This document shows positions 9,514-17,874 of a stretch of 64,000 bases of DNA, in pieces. The first letter of the stretch is position 1; the number at the start of each line of letters is the position of its first letter. The DNA is from JAJVID01 sp050247435. Its GTDB lineage: Bacteria > Acidobacteriota > Blastocatellia > RBC074. Made by a program: the position numbers and the translations under genes. Under the pieces are notes generated by a model. The model saw only the letters and a list, made by a program, of their open reading frames with translations. It was not told the DNA's origin and ran no database searches. The DNA lies in assembly GCA_050247435.1 (NCBI GenBank), contig JBFWUF010000027.1:48051-112050 (forward strand), given 5' to 3'.

Positions 9514-12500
9514 TTATTCCTTCTTCACCACAGTCCCTTTCTGCCCGATCTGCTTCAACAACTCCTGTACAGCCGTTTCAAGCTGACGGTCACGTCCGGC
9601 CAGATTATCCTCCGGCGTGTTCTCGACCAGAATATCCGGCTGCACGCCGTTGTTTTCCATGTTGGTTCGCTTCGCGTCGGCCAGATAAACACCTACGCCG
9701 GGCGTGCGCACTGTTGAGCCGTCAATCAGCGAATAACTGCCCGTGCCGATGACGGCGCCCATCGTCGGTGTGCCGATGGTTTTGCCAAGGCCCAATGCGC
9801 GGAAGCCTGCGGGGAACATCTCAGCGTTGGAAGCCGAGCGCCAGTTTTGCAAGACCACCTTCGGGCCGAAGAATCCGGCGAAGGGGCGGCCTGAAGGTTC
9901 GGTTCCGCGCGGCTGCCAGACTTGGTACTGGCGCTGAACGAGGATGGCGAGCAATTCCTGTTCGATGTTGCCGCCGCCGTTCCAGCGCTGATCAATGATC
10001 AGGGCCTCTTTGTTGCGGTTCTCGCGGATTTCTTTCTCGAATTTGCGCAAGCTGGGCTGGTTCATCGCCTGGATGTGCAGGTAGCCGATGCGCCCGTTCG
10101 AGAGCTTTTCGACTATTTCACCGCGCTGTTTGACCCAGCGTTCGTAACGAAGCTGACTGAAAGCGCCACTTGAAATCGGTTCAATGCGGGTTTGCCACGC
10201 GCCGTCCTCCGCCGGTTTGTTGTTGAACGTGACGGCGACTTTGCGGTTGAGACGGTTGTCGTTGTTGAGCAGCGGCCAGAAATTGTCTCCCGCTTTGACG
10301 GGTTTGCCATTGATGGCCAGCAGGTAATCGCCCTCGCCGACCTTCACCCAGTCTTTGTCCGCCGGGCCATCTTCGAAAACGTGCGTGACGCGGTAACGTC
10401 CGGCCCGTTCGTCGCTTTCAAGTTCGACGCCGAGGTGCGAAGTCGAGATCGAGCCTTCGCGACCTCTGAAGCCGGGAGCCGCGCCAGTGTGCGATGCGTT
10501 CAACTCGCCGATCATCTCGTTGATGATGTTGAGCAGTTCCTGGCGGTCGCCAACATCGGCGACCAGCGGCTGGTATTTGGCGCGCGCGGCATCCCAGTTT
10601 TGCCCGTGCATCTGCGGGTCATAGAAGCGATATTTCATTGTGCGCCAGGCGTCGTCGAACATCTCGGCCCATTCGGCGGGCTTGTCAATTTTGACTTTGG
10701 CCGTGAAGTTGACGCGCCGGTGCCCTCCTTGACCCCCACTGCCTCCGCCCAACGCGGCAAACCCGCCCGCGCCTCCGCCACTTGGCGAGAGCGAGACCGA
10801 GTAGACCGATTGGCCTTCGCGGAAGTAGAGCGAGCGGCCATCGCGTGTAATATTGAGGCCCGAAATGCCTCTGCCGAATCCGCCGAATCCGCCGCGGCCT
10901 GGGCCGCCTTCGTCATCACCCGCGCCGCCTTGTCCGATCGTGACGCGCGTGAGTCGGCGTCCGTCTTCCTGAATCGAGTAGATGACAGGAGTGCTGCGCA
11001 GTCCGGCCAGTTCGGTGGTCACAAAAACTATTGTGCGGTTGTCAGGCGTGATGGCGAAGTTGAAGACCGAAGACGGCATGCGCGTCAATTGCCGCGTGCG
11101 GCGCTTCAATCCCGCCCAATCAATGTTGATCTCGCGCGGCGGTGGATTGCGTTGTGGCGGACCGGCGCGTCGCTGTCCGCCGCCCTCTCCGGCTTCGGAC
11201 TGTTCGGCTCGCATCTCCGGGTCATTCGGATCGTGGTCTTCGCGTTCGAGCGTAATGTGGTGGATCTGCGCCGAGGCTTGGCCACCGCCACCACCAAATC
11301 CACCGCCTTCGTTGCGGACGAAGTAGAGTTTGCGTCCATCGGGGCTGAAACGCGGGTTGACATCGCTGTAGGAATCGAAGGTTACGGCGCGAGCATCGCC
11401 CCCCGCCGACGGGATCAAATAAATATCGGTGTTGCGCGTGTGATCGGCTTTCGAGAAGGCGATCCATTTGCCGTCGGGTGACCAGACGGGCGCGCTAATG
11501 GCGCCGTAGCGTGATGAAGAAAGCTCGGCGGTCTGCTTGCTCTCCAGCGTGTACTTGCGCAGCTTGCCGTCGGAGCCGGTGAAGGCGATTTCTTTGGAGT
11601 TGGGAGACCAGGAGAAGTTGGATTTCAGCGTGTCCAGATCGGTGACCTTTTGCGGTTCGCCCGCGCCATCGGCTGCGATGATGTAAATCTCTTCGCGGCC
11701 GTTTCGGTCGGAAATGAACGTGATCCACTTGCCGTCAGGCGAATATTTCGGATCCTTGTCGCGCCAGGGACTGTTGGTGATCTGGCGCAGGTCGCCATCG
11801 TCGGTCGGCGCGGTGAATATTTCGCCGTGGACGGAGAGCACGATGCGGCGCCCCGAAGGCGCGAGGTCGTAATCGTCAAGCTGTGAATTGAAGTCGCGCG
11901 TTTCGATCAGGTTCTCCTGTGTCTCGGCGGCGATATCGAGCTTGATCGGGGCGGCTTTCCGGCTGACCACGTCCAGCTTCCAGACGCCGAAGCCGTGTTC
12001 AAAAACAATCGCCTTGCCGTCTGCGCTCATTGCGGGCCAGCGCACGTCGCCGGTCTTGAATGAAGTCACCTGCTCGGCTTTGCCACCGCTTTCGCGGACG
12101 CGCCAGATGTTGGTCAAGCCATTGCCTTCGCGGTCGCTGACGAAGTAGATGTGGCCGTCATGGCTCCACATCGGCCATGAATCCATCCCGTCGAAGTCGG
12201 TCACATCGGTGAATTTCTTGGCGGCGATGTCCATCACCGTCACGTCGGTTTGATACGAGCCACGATAATACTTGCGCCAGTAAGACTGCGACTTGCGATT
12301 GATCGCCAGTTTCTTGCCATCAGGCGAGAAGGTCGCGTAAACGCCCATGTCGGAGCCAGCGTTGCGCTCCTTTGCGTCATCGACGCTGACAGTGTAGAGC
12401 CTGCCCATGAAATCTTCGCTGCGCTGGCTGGCGAAGAGCACGGCGCGGCCATCGGGCGTCCAGCCTTGCACGCTGTCATCGGCGGAATGAAATGTCAGTT

Positions 12501-12801
12501 GTTTCGCGGCGCCACCCTCGGCTGGGACGATGAAGACATCGTTGTTGCCGTTGCGGTCGGACGAGAAGGCGATCCATTTGCCATCCGGCGAAAATCGCGG
12601 ATAGACGTCGCGCGCCCTGTGGACGGTGACGCGTTTTATGTTCTGTCCATTTTCGCTGGCGGTCCAGATGTCACCGAGATAGGTGAAAACGATTTTGCCC
12701 TGGTGGTAATGCGGGTAGCGAACCAGTTTAGCCTCGCGGCCAATTGCGGCCATCGGCAGACTGAGCGCGAACAGAAGGACGAGTGGGTATATGCGTTTCA
12801 T
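9514..12801 (-). CDS. Tricorn-like protease (PD40 propeller, PDZ, S41 peptidase)
   Basis: 1095 residues, close to the archaeal tricorn protease length. The start at 12801 begins a signal peptide (MKRIYPLVLLFALSLPMAAIG) and has AAGGAGAGAG upstream. N-terminal half: WD40/PD40 beta-propeller repeats (RFSPDGKWIAFSSDRNGN, YSPDGKWITFISDRNG). C-terminal half: a PDZ-like segment (GDYLLAINGKPV) and an S41 peptidase core, with SHTG as likely His, Ser991 in WRSASNAEMFP as likely nucleophile, and TNMENNGVQPD as likely Glu. It probably degrades peptides in the periplasm. Glycine-rich inserts interrupt the propeller region, which is unusual. It is transcribed alone. Confidence 0.88.
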   Translation of the reverse strand: MKRIYPLVLLFALSLPMAAIGREAKLVRYPHYHQGKIVFTYLGDIWTASENGQNIKRVTVHRARDVYPRFSPDGKWIAFSSDRNGNNDVFIVPAEGGAAKQLTFHSADDSVQGWTPDGRAVLFASQRSEDFMGRLYTVSVDDAKERNAGSDMGVYATFSPDGKKLAINRKSQSYWRKYYRGSYQTDVTVMDIAAKKFTDVTDFDGMDSWPMWSHDGHIYFVSDREGNGLTNIWRVRESGGKAEQVTSFKTGDVRWPAMSADGKAIVFEHGFGVWKLDVVSRKAAPIKLDIAAETQENLIETRDFNSQLDDYDLAPSGRRIVLSVHGEIFTAPTDDGDLRQITNSPWRDKDPKYSPDGKWITFISDRNGREEIYIIAADGAGEPQKVTDLDTLKSNFSWSPNSKEIAFTGSDGKLRKYTLESKQTAELSSSRYGAISAPVWSPDGKWIAFSKADHTRNTDIYLIPSAGGDARAVTFDSYSDVNPRFSPDGRKLYFVRNEGGGFGGGGGQASAQIHHITLEREDHDPNDPEMRAEQSEAGEGGGQRRAGPPQRNPPPREINIDWAGLKRRTRQLTRMPSSVFNFAITPDNRTIVFVTTELAGLRSTPVIYSIQEDGRRLTRVTIGQGGAGDDEGGPGRGGFGGFGRGISGLNITRDGRSLYFREGQSVYSVSLSPSGGGAGGFAALGGGSGGQGGHRRVNFTAKVKIDKPAEWAEMFDDAWRTMKYRFYDPQMHGQNWDAARAKYQPLVADVGDRQELLNIINEMIGELNASHTGAAPGFRGREGSISTSHLGVELESDERAGRYRVTHVFEDGPADKDWVKVGEGDYLLAINGKPVKAGDNFWPLLNNDNRLNRKVAVTFNNKPAEDGAWQTRIEPISSGAFSQLRYERWVKQRGEIVEKLSNGRIGYLHIQAMNQPSLRKFEKEIRENRNKEALIIDQRWNGGGNIEQELLAILVQRQYQVWQPRGTEPSGRPFAGFFGPKVVLQNWRSASNAEMFPAGFRALGLGKTIGTPTMGAVIGTGSYSLIDGSTVRTPGVGVYLADAKRTNMENNGVQPDILVENTPEDNLAGRDRQLETAVQELLKQIGQKGTVVKKE

Positions 12802-13063
12802 AACTCTCTCCTTAAACGGGTTTGAATCAGATTGCTTGAAAGGTTGGCTGATGACAAAGACGCGGCGGCTCACCCAGTGGTTACAACGGCGGTTACAGAG
12901 GCGCGGCAAAGAGAATTTGCCTATTTTTGGCTCTGGGCGATTGGCTTTCTCGCAAATACGAGGCTTGGCTGTTATGATCTTGGCCGTTTTATAAACAAAT
13001 TAACAAACATCCACATCACCCGCAGTACCCAACATATACAGGCAAACACCAAGGAGACGAGAG

Positions 13064-13816
13064 ATGAGTCTTGATTTCCTCACCCTCGGTCAACTGCGTC
13101 GCTTCGGCGCTGCTGACCGGGCGCTGCTGCTCTTATCTATCATTTGCAGCTTCATCTATCTGGCTACGCAATATTGGCAACCATATCCGGGCAGCGTTTC
13201 GCTGAAAGCGTTGAGTATCGCGCCGCTGGCTGTGATCGCGTTCAGGGCGCTGCGAGAGTCTTCAGCCGACTCGCACGGCATTGAATGGTTGCGTGACCGG
13301 GACAATGTGATTTTAGCGATGGCGCTCGCGTTCTCTTCCCTGGGCGATGTGTTGCTCGATCTTGACCCTGTGCGTCTCTTCACCAGAGGGCTGTTCGCGT
13401 TCCTCGTGGCGCATTTCATCTACATTCTGCTCTTCGTTCGCAACTGGGTTCGGCCGTTGAGGCCGAAGGGATGGCAGTTGGCGCTCTCAGCAGCGGTCTT
13501 GATCTACAGCTTGCTGCTGTCGCAATGGCTGGCGCCGAATCTCGGAGCGGTCGCGGGGCCGGTGATGGTTTACGTTTGCGCGATCACTGTAATGGTTGTG
13601 GCGGCGGTGCTGGCGGGATTTTCAAAGCCTTGGGTTTATACAGGCGCGATTCTGTTTCTGATCTCGGATTCGATCATCGCCGTAAGCAAGTTCAAATCAC
13701 CACTGCCGGGGCGCGAATATCTAGTGTGGGCGACTTATTACTTTGGGCAGTACGGGATTGCGATAGGTTTTTTGCTGGAAAAACTGGGCGAGAAACGGCG
13801 CAAGAAACATGAGTAA
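13064..13816 (+). CDS. YhhN/TMEM86-family lysoplasmalogenase-like membrane protein
   Basis: 250 residues with about eight transmembrane segments. The paired conserved motifs of the YhhN family are visible: LAMALAFSSLGDVLLDL (about residues 85-101) and FLISDSIIAVSKF (about 204-216), each with the acidic residues thought to act in vinyl-ether hydrolysis of lysoplasmalogen. It is an inner membrane protein, and the substrate in a bacterium of this type is inferred. AAGGAGACGAG precedes the ATG. It is divergent from the tricorn-like gene. Confidence 0.8.
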   Translation: MSLDFLTLGQLRRFGAADRALLLLSIICSFIYLATQYWQPYPGSVSLKALSIAPLAVIAFRALRESSADSHGIEWLRDRDNVILAMALAFSSLGDVLLDLDPVRLFTRGLFAFLVAHFIYILLFVRNWVRPLRPKGWQLALSAAVLIYSLLLSQWLAPNLGAVAGPVMVYVCAITVMVVAAVLAGFSKPWVYTGAILFLISDSIIAVSKFKSPLPGREYLVWATYYFGQYGIAIGFLLEKLGEKRRKKHE

Positions 13817-13829
13817 TTATGCAATTGAT

Positions 13830-13868
13830 CTTCCGTGTTCCCCCGCCGTTCGGCGAAAATTACGGAAG
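13830..13868. terminator. Hairpin between lysoplasmalogenase-like gene and small minus-strand gene
   Basis: An outer stem CTTCCGT (13830-13836) / ACGGAAG (13862-13868) encloses an inner stem CGCCG/CGGCG with a tight TT turn (13844-13855). It lies between two convergent genes and is a likely two-way terminator. Confidence 0.6.
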
Positions 13869-13871
13869 GAG

Positions 13872-14123
13872 TCATCGCCTGTTTTTTCTCAATCGTACTA
13901 TACGCAGCACTTCTCCAGTGTGAATGGGCGTTGCTTTGTTTAGTACTGTATGTTGAATCGTGATCAACAATTGATCGTCGCGGCCTCGGAATCGCCCGGT
14001 TAAAGGTTGATCGCCCGTTTGCACAACCACTCCTTCACGAACCATATTCCAGAACTGTTTCTGTGTTATCCAGTATTCTTTGCCGTCGTTGCAGATGATT
14101 AAGGCGGTTTTCTTGACTTTCAT
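13872..14123 (-). CDS. Small hypothetical protein
   Basis: 83 residues from the ATG at 14123 (MKVKKTALIICNDGKEYWIT...); an in-frame GTG at 14171 would add 16 residues, and neither start has a strong ribosome binding site. The protein is basic, has no signal peptide or membrane segment, and reads as a small beta-rich domain (WITQKQFWNMVREGVVVQ, LLITIQHTVLN). I do not recognise the family. It lies downstream of pheA-aroF on the same strand, separated by 216 bases and a hairpin. Confidence 0.5.
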   Translation of the reverse strand: MKVKKTALIICNDGKEYWITQKQFWNMVREGVVVQTGDQPLTGRFRGRDDQLLITIQHTVLNKATPIHTGEVLRIVRLRKNRR

Positions 14124-14274
14124 ACCTGTAAAACTGTTAGGGAATTTACGACCTGCCAGGCTTGTGTTCACTTCATTTCAGTAAAAAGGAAAGCCGTAAA
14201 TTGCGCACGCGAGCGGGGAGCATTGTGTCACGGCAAGCAACACTCAGCAAGGAGGGGACTGGAGGCGCTGAACT

Positions 14275-14307
14275 GTGATGAGAAGCGCGGTCATCGCGCT
14301 TCATCAC
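14275..14307 (-). terminator. Stem-loop after aroF
   Basis: GTGATG...AAGCGCG (14275-14289) pairs with CGCGCTT...CATCAC (14295-14307), with a two-base bulge. It lies 33 bases past the minus-strand stop of aroF. There is no strong T-tract, so it may stabilise the mRNA end instead of terminating. Confidence 0.45.
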
Positions 14308-14339
14308 CACAGCCACAGGCGAGAATGATACTGCCGTTA

Positions 14340-15359
14340 TCAGTTCAATTCATTTTTGCGCAGATTGATGTAAGGAGCGAGTTCGCTCATCATCGTTGTG
14401 AACTCTTCAAATCTCAGCGATTGCGGTCCGTCCGACCAAGCCTCTTCAGGGCGGGGATGAACTTCGGCCATCAATCCGTCGGCGCCGACTGCGACAGACG
14501 CTTTCGCCAGCGGACGAACCAGACTGCGTTTACCCGTGGCGTGGCTTGGGTCAATGACAACAGGCAGGTGAGTCAGTTCATTGAGCAGAGGAACCGCAGC
14601 AATGTCCAGTGTGTTACGCGTGGCGGTTTCAAAGGTGCGAATGCCGCGCTCACACAACATCACATTCGGATTTCCGTGCGTCACGATGTATTCCGCCGAG
14701 AGCAGGAACTCCTTGATCGTCGCTGAAAGACCACGCTTCAACATGACTGGCTTGTTAATCTCGCCCAGTTTTTTGAGCAGCGCGAAATTTTGCATATTGC
14801 GCGCGCCGATCTGCAGAATGTCAGCGTACTCCGCCACCAATTCGACGTCCTCGGTATCAAGAACCTCAGTTATGACTTTCAACCCGGTGCGCTTGCGAGC
14901 TTCCGCCAAAAGCTTCAATCCTTCTTCAGCAAGTCCCTGAAAGTCATAAGGCGAAGTGCGCGGTTTGTAGGCTCCGCCGCGAAGAATTTTGGCGCCCGAC
15001 GCCGCAACGGCCTCGGCGGTTGACATCAATTGGTCGTGGCCTTCGACCGAACAGGGGCCAGCCATAACGACAAAACCGCCGTCGCCGATGGTCACATCGC
15101 CGATCTGGATCACGCTCCGCTGCTTCTTGACCTCTTTACTGACGAGCTTGAAGGGTTGCATGATCGGAAAGGCGTCTTCGACCCCCTCAGCCGATTTCAA
15201 ATGCTCAATGTGCTCCTTTTTGTCACCGGGCCCCACGGCGGCGACGACGGTTCTTTCCGTGCCGCGAATTACGTGTGGCGTGTAGCCAAACTCGCGGATG
15301 CGGTCGCAAATGTGGTTGATCTGGTTCTCTGTCGCTTCAGCTTTCATTGCTACGATCAT
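14340..15359 (-). CDS. aroF: 3-deoxy-7-phosphoheptulonate (DAHP) synthase, type I-beta
   Basis: 339 residues. It condenses phosphoenolpyruvate and erythrose 4-phosphate, the first step of the shikimate pathway, in the cytosol. Residues 1 to about 70 form the ferredoxin/ACT-like regulatory domain known from the Thermotoga-type enzyme (MIVAMKAEATENQINHICDR). The TIM barrel follows, with AGPCSVEGHDQL, KPRTSPYDFQG, CERGIRTFE and VVIDPSHATGKR, which carry the usual PEP and metal ligands. AGGAGCAATCAACT precedes the ATG. It follows pheA on the same strand with a 91-base gap, so both genes are probably read from the attenuated promoter upstream of pheA. Confidence 0.93.
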   Translation of the reverse strand: MIVAMKAEATENQINHICDRIREFGYTPHVIRGTERTVVAAVGPGDKKEHIEHLKSAEGVEDAFPIMQPFKLVSKEVKKQRSVIQIGDVTIGDGGFVVMAGPCSVEGHDQLMSTAEAVAASGAKILRGGAYKPRTSPYDFQGLAEEGLKLLAEARKRTGLKVITEVLDTEDVELVAEYADILQIGARNMQNFALLKKLGEINKPVMLKRGLSATIKEFLLSAEYIVTHGNPNVMLCERGIRTFETATRNTLDIAAVPLLNELTHLPVVIDPSHATGKRSLVRPLAKASVAVGADGLMAEVHPRPEEAWSDGPQSLRFEEFTTMMSELAPYINLRKNELN

Positions 15360-15450
15360 AGTTGATTGCTCCTATGGTGAAGTTGTGGTTTGAGATGGTG
15401 TTGAATGGTGGACGACATATCCACTTTTAGCTCCGCGTTCCCGGCGTCGC

Positions 15451-16341
15451 TCATTCATCGCTCGCGGTTTTGAACGCTTGTTTGTAGCAGCCCAAAACCT
15501 TAATGCTTGTGGCGAATTCGCCCAAGTGCGCCAGCGCGTTGCGAACGCGAGGCTCTTCCGTATTGCCAATAAAATCCAGGTAGAAACTGTATTCCCAGGG
15601 ACGTCCGATCAGCGGACGCGATTCGATCTTCATCAAATCAATATCGCGCAGCGCAAACACTGCCATCGCCCGGTAAAGCGAGCCAGTGCGATTTTCGAGG
15701 GAAAACACAATCGAGGTCTTGTCAGCCCCGACCGGCGTCTCGGCGCAGCGATCTTCGCGCGCGAGCAGCAAAAATCTAGTGAAATTCGCCCTGTCGTCTT
15801 CGATGCCCGGAACCAGAATTTGAGCGCCGTAAACTTCCGCCGCCGCCGCGCTTGCGATTGCCGCTGCCCCGTCTTCGCGACTTTCCATAATCATCTTGAC
15901 GCTGCCCGCCGTGTCGTAGGCAGCAATGGGTTTTATCTCCGGCCTCCCGGCAAGAAACCGCAGACATTGGCCCAGCGCCACTGGATGCGAATAGACTCGC
16001 CGTACGTCTTCGACCTTTGTTCCCGGCGCGGCGATCAGATTGTGAACAATCCGCAGGCTGGTTTCTCCGACGATCCGCAGCTTGTGTTTGAGCAGCAGGT
16101 CGTAGTTCTGATGAACCGAACCAAAGAGCGAGTTTTCAATCGGCGCGAGACAGTAATCGCTCGTTCCGCTTTCAACCGCAGCGAACATCTTTTCAAACGA
16201 TTCGCAGGGGAGAAGTTCAACCGCTGGGCCAAGCAATTTGCGCGCGGCGTCGCCGCTAAACGCGCCAAGCTCGCCTTGAAAAGCGACGCGTGGATTCACT
16301 GATCGAGAGTTCGTTCCATCTACTTTAAATATTTCAGTCAT
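15451..16341 (-). CDS. pheA: Prephenate dehydratase with ACT domain
   Basis: 296 residues from the ATG at 16341, which has GGAG 9 bases upstream; a longer in-frame start at 16392 lies inside the terminator hairpin. It converts prephenate to phenylpyruvate in phenylalanine synthesis. The catalytic domain opens with VAFQGELGAFSGDAA, has APIENSLFGSV in the middle and ends with NFTRFLLL, the Thr-Arg-Phe motif. The C-terminal ACT domain contains IESRP (Glu240), the allosteric Phe-binding motif. There is no chorismate mutase domain. Two layers of phenylalanine control are thus visible: the ACT domain and the upstream attenuator. Confidence 0.93.
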   Translation of the reverse strand: MTEIFKVDGTNSRSVNPRVAFQGELGAFSGDAARKLLGPAVELLPCESFEKMFAAVESGTSDYCLAPIENSLFGSVHQNYDLLLKHKLRIVGETSLRIVHNLIAAPGTKVEDVRRVYSHPVALGQCLRFLAGRPEIKPIAAYDTAGSVKMIMESREDGAAAIASAAAAEVYGAQILVPGIEDDRANFTRFLLLAREDRCAETPVGADKTSIVFSLENRTGSLYRAMAVFALRDIDLMKIESRPLIGRPWEYSFYLDFIGNTEEPRVRNALAHLGEFATSIKVLGCYKQAFKTASDE

Positions 16342-16370
16342 CCCACAAGACTCCATGGGGCGCTTAATCA

Positions 16371-16413
16371 TAAAAACCGAAAGGCCCCTCACTCGCTTTG
16401 AATGAGGGGCCTT
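16371..16413 (-). terminator. Attenuator terminator in the pheA leader
   Basis: On the minus strand AAGGCCCCTCA (16413-16403) pairs perfectly with TGAGGGGCCTT (16391-16381) over 11 bp with an 11-base loop, followed by TCGGTTTTTA (16380-16371). It lies between the leader peptide stop and the pheA start, on the same strand as pheA, so it is an intrinsic terminator in the leader and not one for an upstream gene. Confidence 0.85.
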
Positions 16414-16440
16414 GTCTTCAGGCGTTTCGCTCGCTCTTGC

Positions 16441-16593
16441 TCAGGCTAACGAACATCCGACCTTTCCGGCCCCTCTGTGGCGGCTAAAGTAAAAATAAAA
16501 TCCAAAGCTAAAGCCGAACTTAAACAGGAAGGGCCGCGCGAAACCGCGCGCCAAATTTGTGGAAGTTTGGATTCTGGTCAGCCTGTTGAGCAT
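16441..16593 (-). CDS. Phenylalanine-rich leader peptide of the pheA-aroF operon
   Basis: 50 codons from the ATG at 16593 to TGA at 16443-16441. Codons at 16530-16486 read FLFKFGFSFGFYFYF: eight Phe and two Tyr in 15 positions, with one more Phe at 16542. Such a run just upstream of a terminator and of prephenate dehydratase is the signature of ribosome-stalling attenuation. No clear ribosome binding site precedes the ATG, so the true start could differ (the frame stays open upstream to a TTG at 16641). The peptide itself probably has no function beyond being translated. Confidence 0.82.
   Translation of the reverse strand: MLNRLTRIQTSTNLARGFARPFLFKFGFSFGFYFYFSRHRGAGKVGCSLA
16467..16536 (-). 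promoter_or_regulatory. Antiterminator-forming segments of the phe attenuator
   Basis: On the minus strand GAGGGGCC (16475-16468) is the complement of GGCCCCTC in the 5' arm of the terminator, so it can pair with it and break the terminator (segment 2 with 3). Segment CGGCCCT (16536-16530), at the start of the Phe run, can instead pair with AGGGGCCG (segment 1 with 2). A ribosome stalled on Phe codons would cover segment 1 and free segment 2. The pairings are read by eye, without a folding calculation. Confidence 0.65.
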
Positions 16594-16625
16594 GTTCTGT
16601 AGAAAATCCAGCGGAAATCTTTTGC

Positions 16626-16647
16626 TAAATCTGATAAACAAGATTTA
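16626..16647. promoter_or_regulatory. Inverted repeat upstream of the phe leader
   Basis: TAAATCT (16626-16632) and AGATTTA (16641-16647) form a perfect inverted repeat with an 8-base spacer, about 33 bases upstream of the leader ATG, in the region where the pheA promoter should lie. It may be an operator, but there is no known match. Confidence 0.3.
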
Positions 16648-16696
16648 TGACGCGGGCATTATCCGCAAGGCCCCATGTTCAGTCAAGGAGATTATC

Positions 16697-17335
16697 TCAG
16701 CGGATCATTTTTCCGTCTTCCAGTGAGGCCGTGGGCGGGATGAAATGGAGATTAAGGTACGCTTTTACTTCGGCCGCCCATTCCCGCACAGCCTGATAAT
16801 CAATCTTCTGCTGCGTTTTCATGTTTCCAGCCATTCCGACCGCGTCCAGGCCAAGTTGATTAGCAATGTAAAGCGCGCGAGAAAGATGGAAACCCTGCGA
16901 AACCAACACCGCCCGTTTGAGGCCGAAAACTTCTTTCGCCCGCAGACAGGTTTCGTAGGTCGAGCGCCCTGAAGTGTCAACAATCACGTCTTTCGAGGCG
17001 ACGGCGTGATTGACCAGATACTCGTACATCGCTTTCGGTTCGTTGTAGCTTGGATGGCGGGCATCGCCGGAAACCAGGATGCGATCCACTTTACGGGCGC
17101 GGTAAAGCTCAATTGCGGTTTCAACGCGATCAGCAAGGATCGGCGAAAGATCGCCATTGCCGTAAACGCTCGCGCCAAATACGATGGCCACACGCGGACT
17201 AGGCCAGTTGCGCGTATCCAGACCGGCGGCGGATACTATGATCCGGTCGTCATATCTGTGAACCTGACCATGCACATACAGGAAGCTGAGCGCGATGATC
17301 AGGATCACAACAAGTAAAAACCTATAGCGACTCAT
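16697..17335 (-). CDS. SanA/YdcF-like DUF218 membrane protein
   Basis: 212 residues from the ATG at 17335 (MSRYRFLLVVILIIALSFLY), which starts the single N-terminal membrane anchor. The DUF218 domain follows with VAIVFGASVYGNGDLSPIL, RILVSGDARHPSYNEP, TYETCLRAKEVF and VSQGFHLSRALYIA, matching the SanA branch ('vancomycin high temperature exclusion protein'). Members are anchored with the domain in the periplasm and are linked to envelope integrity; the reaction is unknown. It ends about 100 bases before the pheA leader on the same strand. Confidence 0.82.
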   Translation of the reverse strand: MSRYRFLLVVILIIALSFLYVHGQVHRYDDRIIVSAAGLDTRNWPSPRVAIVFGASVYGNGDLSPILADRVETAIELYRARKVDRILVSGDARHPSYNEPKAMYEYLVNHAVASKDVIVDTSGRSTYETCLRAKEVFGLKRAVLVSQGFHLSRALYIANQLGLDAVGMAGNMKTQQKIDYQAVREWAAEVKAYLNLHFIPPTASLEDGKMIR

Positions 17336-17468
17336 TGTTACCAAGCCGACAAAAACTCTTTCGGACGGCGATCTCTTACCAATCGCTATCAAACAATTTC
17401 GCGGGCGACGCTGTCAAGCCGGTCGCAAAAAGCCGCCGACTGGCTCGCCTTGAGGCGGGGGCTTATGG

Positions 17469-17481
17469 TATAGTCCCGCGC
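17469..17481 (+). promoter_or_regulatory. rpmB promoter: extended -10 with GC-rich discriminator
   Basis: TGGTATAGT (hexamer 17469-17474 with upstream TG) is followed at once by CCCGCGC. Transcription should start near 17481, giving a 5' leader of about 36 bases to the rpmB ATG. No good -35 is seen, as is usual for extended -10 promoters. The same hexamer plus CCGCGC recurs at the HU, rpsT and tlyA promoters. Confidence 0.5.
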
Positions 17482-17516
17482 TTCGTTATCATAAACACTT
17501 TTTGGAGGATCATTAC

Positions 17517-17753
17517 ATGGCTAGGAAATGTCAGGTTACCGGTAAGAAACCGATGTCCGGCAACAACGTCTCGCACGCCAACAACAAAACGAAACGCCGC
17601 TTCGAGCCGAATCTGCAATGGCATCGTTTCTGGGTTCCGAGCGAAGGCCGCTGGGTGCGGCTGCGCGTAACGCCTCGCGGAATCAAAACGATTGACAAGC
17701 TCGGCATTGAGAAAGTTCTTTCCGACATGCGCGCTCGTGGTGAAAAGGTATAG
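17517..17753 (+). CDS. rpmB: 50S ribosomal protein L28
   Basis: 78 residues, the normal L28 length. It begins MARKCQVTGKKPMSGNNVSH and continues with KTKRRFEPNLQWHRFWVPS, the family core, ending TIDKLGIEKVLSDMRARGEKV. The ATG at 17517 has GGAGG 8 bases upstream; the in-frame start at 17502 would overlap that ribosome binding site. It is a large-subunit component needed late in assembly. It is monocistronic, with its own promoter and a hairpin downstream. Confidence 0.95.
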   Translation: MARKCQVTGKKPMSGNNVSHANNKTKRRFEPNLQWHRFWVPSEGRWVRLRVTPRGIKTIDKLGIEKVLSDMRARGEKV

Positions 17754-17815
17754 TTCTTTCGGAGTTGAGAACGCAGCGGCCGGAAGTTGGCCGGAAGTTG
17801 GGTAGGATGCAATAA

Positions 17816-17844
17816 CGCCAGGCGATCAAAATGATCTCCTGGCG
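17816..17844. terminator. Terminator hairpin after rpmB
   Basis: CGCCAGG-C-GATCA (17816-17828) pairs with TGATC-T-CCTGGCG (17832-17844), leaving a 3-base loop and one internal mismatch. It lies between convergent rpmB and the DUF4350 gene and could serve both. Confidence 0.65.
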
Positions 17845-17874
17845 TCTTCGTTTACGAGCGAACCCGGATTCACA

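Noticed and set aside
10192..11481. 429-codon plus-strand frame opposite the tricorn-like gene
   Set aside because: Antisense shadow; the protein is low in hydrophobic core residues and matches no family.
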